From NCBI RefSeq assembly GCF_002574545.1, contig NZ_NUGT01000080.1, positions 111,259 through 175,258 on the forward strand: a stretch of DNA of 64,000 bases, in the 5' to 3' direction. Below are positions 18,765 through 28,373 of the stretch, piece by piece. The position numbers and the translations under genes were made by a program. The number at the start of each line of letters is the position of its first letter. Positions within the stretch are counted from its first letter, which is position 1. This stretch comes from Bacillus sp. AFS055030. Its GTDB lineage: Bacteria > Bacillota > Bacilli > Bacillales > Bacillaceae_G. The notes below the pieces were generated by a model that saw nothing but the letters and a program-made list of their open reading frames with translations, did no database searches and was not told the DNA's origin.

Positions 18765-19868
18765 TTACTTAATTAAACTTCCTCTTTCACTTGCTACTAC
18801 AATTTCACCAGACTTAATTTTGTTAAATACTTCATCAACTTTTGTTAAAGTTTCTGAGCTTAAGTTTGGATTTTCTTTTGGTAAACCAATACCATCATTT
18901 TTAGCATCATAAGTTAAAGTTTCTCCACCAGGGAATTTTTTATCTTTTTCAGCTTTTACCATATCAGAAGCTGCTTTCGCTACACCTTTCATAGCTGAAG
19001 TTAAAATGACTGATTTGTTATCTTTATAAACACCATCAGCATACTGATCTACGTCAACACCAACAACCCATGCTTCTTTACCACTAGCCACTCTATTTTT
19101 AGCTTCAGTAATAGCACCTTGTCCTACTCCACCTGCAGCAGCGAAAATTGCTTTAACGCCACGGTCATACATTTGAGCTGCGATTTGTTGCCCTGCTGCT
19201 TTGTCTGTGAAGCTTCCAGAATACACTACGTTATTAGCTTTTAAAGAAATGCTTGTTCCAAGATTTTCGTTTGCATATTTAATCCCTTGTTGGAATCCCC
19301 AGTTGAATTTTTGTACTGCTGGAATTTCCATACCACCGATAAATCCAACATCACCAGTTTTTAATTGTACTGCTGTAGCAATACCAGCTAAGTAACCAGC
19401 TTCATGCTCTGCGAAGAAAATTGAAACTGTGTTTTCTTTAACATTTGGCGTAAAATCTTTAGAAGAGTGTGGTGTTCCATCGATAATGACAAATTTGTCA
19501 TCTTTATATTTATCTTGCGCTTTATTAATTGCTGTTTCAAATTTATAACCTGGAGTGATGATAAATTTAAAGCCCGCATCATTTAAGTTTCCAATTTCTT
19601 TTAAATAATCAGCCTCAGTTTCACCAGCAGGTTTTAAGTATTTTGTATTCTTTTTAAGGTCGAAACCTAAATCTTTAGCACCAGCTTGAATTCCTTCCCA
19701 AGTACCTTGGTTAAATGACTTATCATCAATTGTACCTGAGTCAGTTACCATCCCTACTTTAAATGCACCTTTTACGTCTTTTGTTTCTCCACCCTTACCA
19801 CAAGCACCTAAAATTGTACCTGCTGCTAAGGCCATAGAAAGAACAAGACCAGCTTTTTTCATCTTCAT
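18765..19868 (-). CDS. nupN: BMP-family nucleoside-binding lipoprotein
   Basis: A 367-residue lipoprotein: basic start MKMKKAG, hydrophobic h-region and lipobox ILGAC with the acylated cysteine near residue 23. The mature part is a PnrA/TmpC (Bmp) periplasmic-binding fold (GMVTDSGTIDDKSFNQ, FNWGFQQG). It captures nucleosides outside the membrane for NupOPQ. GGGGGC lies before the ATG. ymfC (GntR family) precedes it. In B. subtilis the homologous yufN is under CodY; only a weak CodY-like match (11 of 15) is seen upstream. Confidence 0.93.
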   Translation of the reverse strand: MKMKKAGLVLSMALAAGTILGACGKGGETKDVKGAFKVGMVTDSGTIDDKSFNQGTWEGIQAGAKDLGFDLKKNTKYLKPAGETEADYLKEIGNLNDAGFKFIITPGYKFETAINKAQDKYKDDKFVIIDGTPHSSKDFTPNVKENTVSIFFAEHEAGYLAGIATAVQLKTGDVGFIGGMEIPAVQKFNWGFQQGIKYANENLGTSISLKANNVVYSGSFTDKAAGQQIAAQMYDRGVKAIFAAAGGVGQGAITEAKNRVASGKEAWVVGVDVDQYADGVYKDNKSVILTSAMKGVAKAASDMVKAEKDKKFPGGETLTYDAKNDGIGLPKENPNLSSETLTKVDEVFNKIKSGEIVVASERGSLIK

Positions 19869-19921
19869 AAAAATTTTGCCCCCTTAAATTTTTATTTACA
19901 TTTGTACTAGCTTGGTTTATA

Positions 19922-19938
19922 ATCGTTACCTTAACGAT
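19922..19938. promoter_or_regulatory. Perfect palindrome in the nupN leader
   Basis: ATCGTTA-CCT-TAACGAT, with 7-bp arms around three bases, lies about 55 bases before the nupN ATG. It could be an operator or a short hairpin in the leader; no known regulator consensus was recognised. Confidence 0.45.
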
Positions 19939-19987
19939 CCACCTCCCCAATATTTAATGAAATTTCAGTAAACAATATTTGAAAACC

Positions 19988-20023
19988 AGCCAAAACTTAT
20001 TTTTTGTAAATAATATTTTGGCT
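19988..20023 (-). terminator. Hairpin after ymfC
   Basis: AGCCAAAA/TTTTGGCT arms with partial inner pairing begin 8 bases after the ymfC stop; GGTTTTC follows on the minus strand. It is a likely but not ideal terminator separating ymfC from nupN. Confidence 0.6.
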
Positions 20024-20030
20024 ATACAAT

Positions 20031-20756
20031 TTAATTTCTTTTTCTTAATACATTAAAACTGAACTGATCCGCTCTAAAGTAATTATTAGAATGCAATACT
20101 GGGCGGTTTAAATCGTCAAAATGTAGCTGTTCGATTAATAATAATGAAACATCTGGTTCACACTGTAATAAAGGAGAAACTTTATCGTGATAACCTATAG
20201 GTTCAATTCTTGCACTTGAATATTCGATATTTCGACCAGTTTCTTTTTCGATAAATGAAAAGAACGAATGATCTTCATAAGACGGAACCTGTTTAAAATA
20301 ATTTGTCGGCAATTTATCAATGCAATAAACGACAGGTTCACCATTTGCTGTTCGAATTCTTTCTACTACGTGCATACGATCATCTTCTGTTATATTGAAG
20401 TTTTTTAAATCTTCTTTTGTAGGAACTAATAGTTTAGAAGAAAGAAAGATTGTACCAGGTTCTTTACCTGCATCAATAATCATTTCTGAGACACTACTTA
20501 ATTGTTCAATGCCTGTCCTAAAAATTGGTTTCGGTTTGACGAATGTCCCGACACCGTGTCTTCTAACTAAAATATTTTCTTCTTCTAAAACTCTTAATGC
20601 TTCTCTTAATGTTGCTCGGCTTACTCCAAATATTTTAGATAACTCATACTCTGATGGTAACTTATGATGTGGCAAATAAATACCATTCTCAATATCTTGC
20701 TTTATTCGATCCATCACTTGGAGATAAAGTAATCTGGTGTCTGTTTTAATCTTCAT
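20031..20756 (-). CDS. ymfC: GntR-family (HutC subfamily) transcriptional regulator YmfC
   Basis: A 241-residue regulator: N-terminal winged helix (LPSEYELSKIFGVSRATLREALRVLEE, residues about 30-60) and a C-terminal UTRA effector domain. The length equals B. subtilis YmfC. AAGTTTGGGGGATGGG precedes the ATG. Its own promoter is followed directly by a tandem 7-bp repeat, which suggests self-repression, and the downstream nucleoside importer is a plausible target. The effector is unknown. Confidence 0.9.
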   Translation of the reverse strand: MKIKTDTRLLYLQVMDRIKQDIENGIYLPHHKLPSEYELSKIFGVSRATLREALRVLEEENILVRRHGVGTFVKPKPIFRTGIEQLSSVSEMIIDAGKEPGTIFLSSKLLVPTKEDLKNFNITEDDRMHVVERIRTANGEPVVYCIDKLPTNYFKQVPSYEDHSFFSFIEKETGRNIEYSSARIEPIGYHDKVSPLLQCEPDVSLLLIEQLHFDDLNRPVLHSNNYFRADQFSFNVLRKRN

Positions 20757-20782
20757 TTCCCATCCCCCAAACTTCGGATTTC

Positions 20783-20803
20783 AGACATCAGTTGTTAGAC
20801 ATC
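20783..20803. promoter_or_regulatory. Tandem half-site repeat downstream of the ymfC promoter
   Basis: AGACATC occurs at 20783-20789 and again at 20797-20803, a 14-base period, within the predicted start region of ymfC mRNA. The position suits an autorepression operator for the GntR-family protein. Confidence 0.45.
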
Positions 20804-20822
20804 TGTCGTATAATCCTTCTTT

Positions 20823-20851
20823 ACTATACTGTTATTTTTTACTCATTTCAA
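20823..20851 (-). promoter_or_regulatory. ymfC SigA promoter
   Basis: On the minus strand TTGAAA (20846-20851), a 17-base spacer and TATAGT (20823-20828). The remaining part of the 20757-21162 gap holds the spoIIIE terminator and AT-rich sequence without a gene. Confidence 0.65.
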
Positions 20852-20911
20852 CACTTTTTTGTAAACGCTTTATTTTTTATTTCGTTAATGAATCATTTCT
20901 TCATATTTAAC

Positions 20912-20971
20912 AAAAAAACTCCTATAATCTACTGTTCCACTTAGTGAAAAAGCTAGATTATAAGAGTTTTT
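20912..20971 (-). terminator. spoIIIE terminator
   Basis: Long stem AAAAACTC-TATAATCTA / TAGATTATA-GAGTTTTT around a 22-base loop, ending in T on both strands, about 190 bases after the spoIIIE stop. Confidence 0.75.
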
Positions 20972-21162
20972 GATTTTCATAAATATAAATCATTTCTCCA
21001 TAATAATGCTTTTTCCCCATAGTATTGCAAATATTGGTTGCAATGTAGAAACTTCCGACCCATTATGTCGATATTATATGAGGACTATCCATTTATCTGA
21101 AGAAATAATATCATTCTATGTCTAAAAATGTCAACAATGTTTCGACAATTTTTTCTTTTTTG

Positions 21163-23550
21163 TTAAGACAAGGCTTGCTCATCTTCCACCGGTTTACTAA
21201 TTAATACTTCCCTAGGTTTACTACCTTCATACGGACCAACTACACCATTATCTTCCATCGCATCAATTAATCTAGCAGCTCTTGTATAACCAATTCTAAA
21301 TCTTCTTTGTAGTAGTGATACTGAGGCAGATTGCATATTGGTTACTAATTCAACAGCTTCATTATATAGATCATCATCCACTTCCGATTTCCCATCTTTT
21401 TCCTCTTTTACCATCATTTCTTCTTGGTATTGAGCCTTTTGTTGAGAGATTGAAAACTCGACTACTCGTTCAACTTCATCATCAGATAAAAATGCTCCTT
21501 GCACTCGGATTGGTTTAGAAGCACCAATTGGTTGGTATAACATATCTCCTCTTCCTAATAGTTTTTCTGCTCCACCAGTATCAAGTATTGTACGAGAATC
21601 TGTTTGAGAAGATACACTAAAAGCAATTCGAGAAGGTATATTTGCTTTAATAACACCTGTGATAACGTCAACAGACGGTCTTTGTGTCGCAATAATTAAG
21701 TGTATCCCCGCTGCACGAGCCATTTGGGCTAATCTAGTGATTGAATCTTCTACGTCACTTGATGCTACCATCATTAAGTCAGCTAATTCATCAACAATCA
21801 CGACGATAAATGGTAATAAAGGTTGTTTCGAATCTGTCATCGCATTATTTTGTCTCGTTAATTCGTTATAACCTTCAATATTTCTAGTTCCTGAATGAGA
21901 AAAAAGCTCATATCTTCTTTCCATTTCACTAACAACTTTTCGTAACGCCTGTGAAGCTTTTTTAGGATTTGTTACGACAGGGGTTAGTAAATGTGGAATA
22001 CCATTATATACATTCAATTCAACCATCTTCGGATCGATTAACATTAGCTTAACTTCAGATGGTTTTGCATTCATTAGGATACTAACAATGATTCCATTTA
22101 TACATACACTTTTCCCACTACCTGTCGCTCCAGCTACGAGTAAATGTGGCATTTTATTAAGCTCTGCAAATACAGCATCACCGGCAATATCTTTTCCTAG
22201 CGATACAGCTAATGGATTTTGTAATTTCGGACTTTTTGCTTCGAGAACTTCTCTAAGTAATACAGTCGTTATATTCGTATTTGGCACTTCAATTCCAACA
22301 GCTGATTTACCTGGAATAGGAGCTTCAATTCGAATATCTTTGGCTGCAAGTGCAAGTGCTAAATCATCGCTAAGGTTTACAATACGACTAACTTTTACCC
22401 CTGCTTCAGGGTATACTTCATATTTTGTTACAGCAGGTCCATGATGTACTTTCGTTACAGTAGCCTTTACACCAAAACTTTGAAATGTTCTTTCAAGCTT
22501 GTCCGCATTTTCCTTTAATTTTGATTCATTTTCTCGTTTTTTAGCGCCTTTTGGATAGGCTAATAAGTCCATTGATGGCAATACGTAGTCTATCTTATCC
22601 TCGACTCCTACTTCTGCAACTGGCAATTCGATTGAATGATCGTCTTCATCTGCAAAATGAGCCTGAAGTTGATTTGAATTATTTGCTATGATCAATTCTG
22701 GTTCTTTAGGTGGCTGATACGTAGGAGAATATTCAATTTGAATTTCTTTTCTCGGCTCAATCTCAGCTTCATATGAATTATTAATTTGGTAATTTAAACT
22801 TTCAGCCCCTGACACTTCTTCATGACGATCATCGTCTTCATATGAATCTTTCTTTGCTTTTCTCTTTTGTTTAGCCTCAGCTCGTCTACTAGTTGTTTTT
22901 TGTTCACGACCACGTTTCCAAAAATTTGTTAAATCCTTCCATGTATCTGAAATTAAATTTCTAACTTTTGGCATTATATATTGGTATACATAACCTCCAA
23001 GTGGCTTACCAGTAATAAATAAAACGCCCGCAACTATGGCAATAATACCGAAAAGAATTGCACCGGTTCGATCAAATAAGAAATATAAAACTGCAAAAAG
23101 TATCGCTCCAATTATACCTCCACCAAGATCCACCGTACTAATCTTACCTTTGGCTTCGTATAAGAATAAATCTAGCGTACTTTTTATGACAGATTGATCA
23201 TGAAATTGATTATTTTTTGCTAATAAATCAAATAGAGTAACATGACTAAACATCAATATACTAAAGAAGATTAACAATCCACCAATCGTAATACTCGAAA
23301 CAAATGGAGGTCTTTTTCGATAAATTATGCTATATGCAGATAAACCGATTATAAAAAGAAAGCTTAGCATGTACCATTCTCCAAAGAAGAATCTCAAGAA
23401 TAATACAAAGGCTTTACCTACAATACCAAGTTTTAATATCGTTACGATTGAAAGTGCTAAAAATATTAATCCACTAATTTCATACCATATTGACCCATTG
23501 CCACTTACTGACTTTCGAGCTTTTGACTTTTGCTGCTTCTGCTTTGCCAT
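21163..23550 (-). CDS. spoIIIE: DNA translocase SpoIIIE (FtsK family)
   Basis: A 795-residue septal DNA pump that moves the chromosome into the forespore during sporulation and clears trapped DNA in division. It has four to five transmembrane helices in the first ~170 residues, a charged linker, a RecA-like motor with Walker [11 protein letters not shown] and Walker [15 protein letters not shown], and a C-terminal winged-helix gamma domain ([20 protein letters not shown]) that reads polarity sequences. I chose the ATG at 23550 (MAKQKQQK), preceded by GGGGGTGA; the in-frame start at 23565 overlaps that ribosome-binding site. Neighbours ylzJ/tepA and ymfC are conserved. Confidence 0.98.
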   Translation of the reverse strand: MAKQKQQKSKARKSVSGNGSIWYEISGLIFLALSIVTILKLGIVGKAFVLFLRFFFGEWYMLSFLFIIGLSAYSIIYRKRPPFVSSITIGGLLIFFSILMFSHVTLFDLLAKNNQFHDQSVIKSTLDLFLYEAKGKISTVDLGGGIIGAILFAVLYFLFDRTGAILFGIIAIVAGVLFITGKPLGGYVYQYIMPKVRNLISDTWKDLTNFWKRGREQKTTSRRAEAKQKRKAKKDSYEDDDRHEEVSGAESLNYQINNSYEAEIEPRKEIQIEYSPTYQPPKEPELIIANNSNQLQAHFADEDDHSIELPVAEVGVEDKIDYVLPSMDLLAYPKGAKKRENESKLKENADKLERTFQSFGVKATVTKVHHGPAVTKYEVYPEAGVKVSRIVNLSDDLALALAAKDIRIEAPIPGKSAVGIEVPNTNITTVLLREVLEAKSPKLQNPLAVSLGKDIAGDAVFAELNKMPHLLVAGATGSGKSVCINGIIVSILMNAKPSEVKLMLIDPKMVELNVYNGIPHLLTPVVTNPKKASQALRKVVSEMERRYELFSHSGTRNIEGYNELTRQNNAMTDSKQPLLPFIVVIVDELADLMMVASSDVEDSITRLAQMARAAGIHLIIATQRPSVDVITGVIKANIPSRIAFSVSSQTDSRTILDTGGAEKLLGRGDMLYQPIGASKPIRVQGAFLSDDEVERVVEFSISQQKAQYQEEMMVKEEKDGKSEVDDDLYNEAVELVTNMQSASVSLLQRRFRIGYTRAARLIDAMEDNGVVGPYEGSKPREVLISKPVEDEQALS

Positions 23551-23585
23551 GTAATTCACCCCCATCTAAATTTGCAGATTCGCCA

Positions 23586-23613
23586 AAGAAAGCAGCCTTT
23601 TGGCTGCTTTCTT
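23586..23613. terminator. Hairpin between ylzJ and spoIIIE
   Basis: A perfect 12-bp stem AAGAAAGCAGCC/GGCTGCTTTCTT with a TTTT loop. The U tract is short, so termination after ylzJ is likely but possibly incomplete. Confidence 0.6.
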
Positions 23614-23673
23614 AAATTGAATTTATTATAACATATCAGAACATATGTTTACCATGTATTGTTAATAATTACC

Positions 23674-23886
23674 TTAAGATGGTAGAACTAAAATTCGTTG
23701 ACCAGGTGTATATTGCATAAAATGCTGCGGATCTGTACTTACAATTCTTTTAATTTCAAAAGCTGTACCCCCAACACTATCAACCAACATAGGAACACCA
23801 TTGTATTCTAAAAACTGCTGTGATTCGAATTCTTGTTGATCAACGGGAAAAATCGATTCAATTGGCATTATTGTATATAGAATCAA
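23674..23886 (-). CDS. ylzJ: YlzJ-like protein
   Basis: A 70-residue small conserved Bacillus protein ([14 protein letters not shown], ending ILVLPS) of unknown function. It always lies next to the ClpP-like tepA and spoIIIE. The start is TTG at 23886, overlapping the tepA stop by four bases (TTGA) with GAGGAG 8 bases upstream, so the two are translationally coupled. No membrane segment or signal is seen. Confidence 0.85.
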   Translation of the reverse strand: MILYTIMPIESIFPVDQQEFESQQFLEYNGVPMLVDSVGGTAFEIKRIVSTDPQHFMQYTPGQRILVLPS

Positions 23887-24638
23887 AATTCATTCTCCTC
23901 TTTATCAGACTTTTCTTTTCGTTCGTCAATCAATTCTTGCAATTTACATAATGCTTGCCCGATACCACCTACATCATCAATTAGTCCATATTTTACTGCA
24001 TCTCCACCGACTACATTAGAGCCGATATCTCTTGTTAAATTTCCTTTTGTAAACATTAATTCCTTGAAACGTTCTTCCGTAATATTTGAATGCTTCGTAA
24101 CAAAACGCGTTACCCTTTCTTGCATTTTATCAAGATACTCAAACGTTTGAGGTACACCAATTACTAAACCGGTTAGACGAATAGGATGGATCGTCATTGT
24201 TGCCGTTTCAGCAATATATGAAAAGTCAGTACTTACTGCAATTGGTACTCCGATACTATGCCCACCACCTAAAACGATTGAAACAGTAGGTTTTGTTAAT
24301 GTCGCAATCATTTCTGATATCGCAAGGCCTGCTTCCACATCTCCACCTACAGTATTTAGAACAATTAATAATCCTTCAATCTTAGGGTTTTGTTCTATTG
24401 CAACTAATTGTGGGATTAAATGTTCATATTTAGTTGTCTTATTTTGAGGTGGTAAAGCTACATGCCCTTCAATTTGCCCTATTATCGTTAAACAATGGAT
24501 TTTTGAATCATTGCTTGCTGGAACATTTGTTTGTCCTAATTGCTGTATTTTTTCAACAATGCTCATATCCTTTTGATCATTTGGCTTTGGAGGTGCTTCT
24601 TCGTTTGGAATTGGTGTTTCATTATTTGAATTTGTCAA
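23883..24638 (-). CDS. tepA: ClpP-family serine protease TepA (translocation-enhancing protein)
   Basis: A 251-residue protein with a ClpP/SppA-type fold. The catalytic serine lies in [13 protein letters not shown], the upstream strand reads [19 protein letters not shown], and the acid/His region is IHPIRL. TepA was described in B. subtilis as enhancing protein export and degrading small spore proteins during outgrowth. I chose the TTG start at 24638: AGGGGG lies 7 bases upstream, while the ATG at 24656 has no ribosome-binding site. The N-terminal ~50 residues are Pro/Asn-rich and probably disordered. Confidence 0.9.
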   Translation of the reverse strand: MTNSNNETPIPNEEAPPKPNDQKDMSIVEKIQQLGQTNVPASNDSKIHCLTIIGQIEGHVALPPQNKTTKYEHLIPQLVAIEQNPKIEGLLIVLNTVGGDVEAGLAISEMIATLTKPTVSIVLGGGHSIGVPIAVSTDFSYIAETATMTIHPIRLTGLVIGVPQTFEYLDKMQERVTRFVTKHSNITEERFKELMFTKGNLTRDIGSNVVGGDAVKYGLIDDVGGIGQALCKLQELIDERKEKSDKEENEF

Positions 24639-24733
24639 AACAGTTCCCCCTATCATTTTTCATACAAATTAGTATGTGAAAATAATAAGGAAATCATACC
24701 CATCTTAGATTAAGAAGTACTTCACTATATAAA

Positions 24734-26404
24734 TTATACTTCCATTAATATAGGTAGAATCATTGGTCTTCTTTTTGTTTCTTCATATAAGTAAGCGCTT
24801 AATCCATCTCTTATTGAATTCTTTAATAATGTCCATTCAATTTGGTCGTTTTGTAGCATTTTTTCTGTAATGTCTTTTACAATTTCAGTTGATCTAGTGA
24901 TTAATTTTTCTGACTCACGTACATATACAAACCCGCGAGTGATAATTTCTGGACCAGATATGATTGCTTTCTTTTGCTTGTTAAACGTTACGACAACGAT
25001 TAATATACCATCTTGAGATAGTAATTTACGATCACGCAATACGATATTTCCAACATCACCAACACCAATTCCGTCAATTAAAACGTTACCAACTTCTATT
25101 TTTTCAGTTCGAGTGGCTTGACCATTTTTAAACGAAACGATGTCACCCTTTTCAATAATAAAAATATCTTCCTTTGCTATGCCTACTTCTTCTGCAATAT
25201 GTGAATGTGCTTTTTGCATTCGAAATTCACCATGAACTGGTATGAAATATTTTGGCTTCATCAATTCAAGCATTAGCTTTAATTCCTCTTCATAACCATG
25301 ACCAGATACGTGTACCTTTTTATAGCCATAAATAACATTTGCGCCAGCTCTAAATAATAAATTAACAGTAGATCCAACTAACATTTCATTCCCTGGAATT
25401 GCTGTTGCAGCCATTAGGACAGTATCACCTTTACGAATTGAAACTTGCTTATGTGTACCTTTAGCAATTTTCGAAAGGGCTGCCATTGGTTCTCCTTGTG
25501 TACCGGTTGTTAGAATGACAATATCTCTTTCTTTATAGTTATCTGTATCCACAACTGAAATCATTAGATCATCCGGAATTGATAAATAATCTAATTCCTT
25601 TGCTAATTCAATTGATTTCATCATACTACTTCCCACTACTGCTAGTTTTCGACCTGCCGCTTCACTTGCATTAATAACCTGTTGAATTCGATATATATTT
25701 GAAGAAAAACAAGCTACTAAAACTCTTCCTTTTGCATTCATTATTTCTTTTTTAATTTCTTCCGATACTTTCTTCTCAGACCCAGAAAACCCTTGTCTTT
25801 CAGCGTTTGTGCTATCAGATAGCAAACATAAAACACCTTTATCTCCTATTAAGGCTAGTTTGCCTAAATCAGCACCTGGATAAGGACTTTTCGACTGATC
25901 AAATTTGAAGTCTCCAGTAAAAACGACAGCACCTTGTGGTGTATTTACACAAAATCCAAATGAATCTGGAATGCTATGAGTAGTTCTAAAAAAACTAATT
26001 GAACTATTTTCAAATGTTAATAAAGTAGTTTCATCATATAGTTCAAATTGCTCAAGGTTTTTAATACCTTTCTCGCTTAATTTTTCTCTTATAAATAAAT
26101 ATGCTAATTTATTTGTATAAAACTTTACATGTGGTAGTTTATTCATAATATATGGAATGGCACCTATATGATCTTCATGTCCATGTGTTATAAAAACACC
26201 TACAACTTTATGTGCATTTTTCTCTAAATAACTTACATCAGGTATGACATGATCTATTCCGTACATTTCTTGGTCAGGAAATTTTAAACCTGCGTCTAAC
26301 ACGTAAATCAAATCACCAACTTCGACTACATACATGTTTTTTCCGATTTCACCTACCCCACCAAGGGCAAAAACTTTTACTTGTTCATTCATTTCCTTCA
26401 ACAC
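24734..26404 (-). CDS. rnjB: Ribonuclease J2
   Basis: A 556-residue metallo-beta-lactamase/beta-CASP ribonuclease that pairs with RNase J1 for 5' exonuclease and endonuclease activity. The metal motif HGHEDHIGAIPY, VVFTGDFKFD, the beta-CASP region and the C-terminal GHGYEEELKLML region are visible. B. subtilis RnjB has 555 residues. The start is GTG at 26404 with AGGAGG 8 bases upstream. RnjB is named over RnjA by synteny (dapA upstream, tepA downstream). A perfect -10 hexamer lies about 60 bases ahead of the start. Confidence 0.95.
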   Translation of the reverse strand: MLKEMNEQVKVFALGGVGEIGKNMYVVEVGDLIYVLDAGLKFPDQEMYGIDHVIPDVSYLEKNAHKVVGVFITHGHEDHIGAIPYIMNKLPHVKFYTNKLAYLFIREKLSEKGIKNLEQFELYDETTLLTFENSSISFFRTTHSIPDSFGFCVNTPQGAVVFTGDFKFDQSKSPYPGADLGKLALIGDKGVLCLLSDSTNAERQGFSGSEKKVSEEIKKEIMNAKGRVLVACFSSNIYRIQQVINASEAAGRKLAVVGSSMMKSIELAKELDYLSIPDDLMISVVDTDNYKERDIVILTTGTQGEPMAALSKIAKGTHKQVSIRKGDTVLMAATAIPGNEMLVGSTVNLLFRAGANVIYGYKKVHVSGHGYEEELKLMLELMKPKYFIPVHGEFRMQKAHSHIAEEVGIAKEDIFIIEKGDIVSFKNGQATRTEKIEVGNVLIDGIGVGDVGNIVLRDRKLLSQDGILIVVVTFNKQKKAIISGPEIITRGFVYVRESEKLITRSTEIVKDITEKMLQNDQIEWTLLKNSIRDGLSAYLYEETKRRPMILPILMEV

Positions 26405-26461
26405 AACCTGTTCCTCCTAGTTAGTTCTTTAAATTTACAGACCGTTCAAAATCTTACAAAC

Positions 26462-26491
26462 ATTATATCCTAGTCCGAACAGGTAAAACAA
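26462..26491 (-). promoter_or_regulatory. rnjB SigA promoter
   Basis: On the minus strand TTGTTT (26486-26491), an 18-base spacer and TATAAT (26462-26467). The 323-base divergent gap up to the laccase gene holds nothing else certain; a weak TTGAAC-17-TATTAC pair on the plus strand could serve the laccase. Confidence 0.7.
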
Positions 26492-26727
26492 GATACATTC
26501 TTCCTTAAATAGGAAAATCGGATTACTTTGGGGATGTATTTTTAATCATTTTTTTGCGTTCTTGTGACTATAGCTAATATTGAAAAGAAAAATTTATTGT
26601 TTCTACTACATTTTTTCTGCCTTATTTTTTTCTTTTTAACTCAAATAAAAATTCTTTTTGAACTTGAGTGAATGGTCAATTATTACTTATTGCAAGAATA
26701 TGATTAAGTTAGAAAAGGAGGGTCTAA

Positions 26728-28290
26728 ATGAATTTTAATGACAGAGAGCCCCCAAAAATGAATCTTTCAAAATTCGTAGATGAACTACCCATTCCACCAA
26801 TTTTAAAACCTCGCTATAAAGATCATTATTATACTTATTATGAGGTAACGATGACGGAATTTAAGCAATCTCTCCATAGTGAGTTAAAAGATTCAACAGT
26901 TTGGGGATATGAAGGATCCTATCCTGGACCAACCATAAAAGTAAAAAAAGGTGAGATCGTGTTTATTAAATGGATCAATGATCTACCAGAAAAACACTTG
27001 TTTCCAATCGATTTTACTGTTCATGGTGCTCATAAAGATGTCCCCCAAGTAAGGACAGTAGTGCACGTACATGGTGCTTGTGTTGAACCTGAAAGCGATG
27101 GCTATCCTGAAGCTTGGTTTACAAAAGATTATAAACAAGTTGGCCGTTATTTTAAAAAGCAAGTATACCGATATGATAATTGTAATAGCGCATCTACCCT
27201 TTGGTACCATGATCATGCACTAGGCATTACAAGACTAAATATATATGCTGGATTAGTAGGGTTTTATTTAATTAGTGATGAGAAGGAAAGTAGATTGAAT
27301 TTACCGAATGGGCGCTATGTTATCCCACTATTGATACAAGATAAAAGTTTTAATATTGATGGTTCACTTTATTATCCTAAACAACCACATAAACCTATTA
27401 AAGATCTAGACACATCTATTATCCCGGAATTTTTTGGTGATACAGTGATCGTCAATGGTAAAGTTCATCCTTATTTAAAAGTGGAACCAAGAAAATATCG
27501 ATTTAGATTATTAAACGGGTCAAACTCGCGCTTTTTTCGAATTAAGCTCGATTCTGGTCAACTTATGTATCAAATCGCAACAGAGCGCGGATTCATGCAG
27601 CATCCAATTGGTATCCACGAACTCATGTTATCTCCTTCAGAACGAGCAGAAGTAATCATCGATTTTACTAATCTTGAAGGTAAAAAGATTAGTATGCGAA
27701 ATGATGCTCCTACCCCATTTCCAAATGGAAAACCTGTTGATGAAAATACAGGAACTGTCATGCAATTTAAAGTTACATTGCCTTTGTCAAACGTGGATAC
27801 AAGTATGATACCAGCTAATTTGCAACAATTTCCAAAAATCAATGAACAGTCTGCATTCAAACAACGCTTCTTACCATTAGTTCACAAAATGGATCAGTAT
27901 GGACGAGAAATTATGTTATTGGATCATAAACATTGGGATGCTCCCATTTCAGAAAATCCGAAATTAGGAACAATCGAAATATGGTATTTGATTAACTTAA
28001 CACCTGATTCTCATCCTATACATGTTCATCTAATTGAGTTCCAAATCTTAGATCGAAGAAACTTTGATGTAGAAAAGTATAAACAAGAAGGGGTCATTCA
28101 TTACACAGATCCACCGATTCCACCAGAACCACAAGAATGTGGATGGAAGGACACTGTTTCAGCTAATCCAAATCAAGTAACTAGAATAATCATGAGGTTT
28201 GGGCCGTTTACTGGATTATATGTTTGGCATTGTCATATGTTGGAACACGAGGATTATGAAATGATGAGACCATTTATTGTCATTCAATAA
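26728..28290 (+). CDS. cotA: CotA-like spore-coat multicopper oxidase (laccase)
   Basis: A 520-residue three-cupredoxin laccase that oxidises phenols, bilirubin-like pigments or metals with O2. All copper motifs are present: HVHG (113-116), WYHDH (159-163), HPIHVH (429-434) and HCHMLEHEDYEMM (501-513), where Met512 would be the axial type 1 ligand. Like CotA (513 aa) it lacks a signal peptide. AAGGAGGG lies 6 bases before the ATG. It is the only housekeeping-length plus-strand gene outside the dpaB element and interrupts the usual dapA-rnjB adjacency. Spore-coat location is inferred from similarity to CotA. Confidence 0.92.
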   Translation: MNFNDREPPKMNLSKFVDELPIPPILKPRYKDHYYTYYEVTMTEFKQSLHSELKDSTVWGYEGSYPGPTIKVKKGEIVFIKWINDLPEKHLFPIDFTVHGAHKDVPQVRTVVHVHGACVEPESDGYPEAWFTKDYKQVGRYFKKQVYRYDNCNSASTLWYHDHALGITRLNIYAGLVGFYLISDEKESRLNLPNGRYVIPLLIQDKSFNIDGSLYYPKQPHKPIKDLDTSIIPEFFGDTVIVNGKVHPYLKVEPRKYRFRLLNGSNSRFFRIKLDSGQLMYQIATERGFMQHPIGIHELMLSPSERAEVIIDFTNLEGKKISMRNDAPTPFPNGKPVDENTGTVMQFKVTLPLSNVDTSMIPANLQQFPKINEQSAFKQRFLPLVHKMDQYGREIMLLDHKHWDAPISENPKLGTIEIWYLINLTPDSHPIHVHLIEFQILDRRNFDVEKYKQEGVIHYTDPPIPPEPQECGWKDTVSANPNQVTRIIMRFGPFTGLYVWHCHMLEHEDYEMMRPFIVIQ

Positions 28291-28317
28291 GGAGATTTGA
28301 AATTTTGTGAATTTAGT

Positions 28318-28370
28318 AAAAAAACCACTTACGCTATCCAAATTAATCGGATTGTTTGTAAGTGGTTTTG
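28318..28370. terminator. Bidirectional terminator between laccase and dapA
   Basis: AAAACCACTTAC/GTAAGTGGTTTT stem (arms 28320-28331 and 28357-28368) between the convergent genes, with A/T tracts on both sides. Confidence 0.85.
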
Positions 28371-28373
28371 TTG

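Noticed and set aside
19388-19582. 64-codon minus-strand frame inside nupN
   Set aside because: It overlaps the lipoprotein gene in another frame and has no coding signature.
14898-26540. Shared 14-mer TTTGGGGATGTATT near 14898 and 26527
   Set aside because: A single short match in an AT-rich 64-kb window is expected by chance and neither copy has related flanks.
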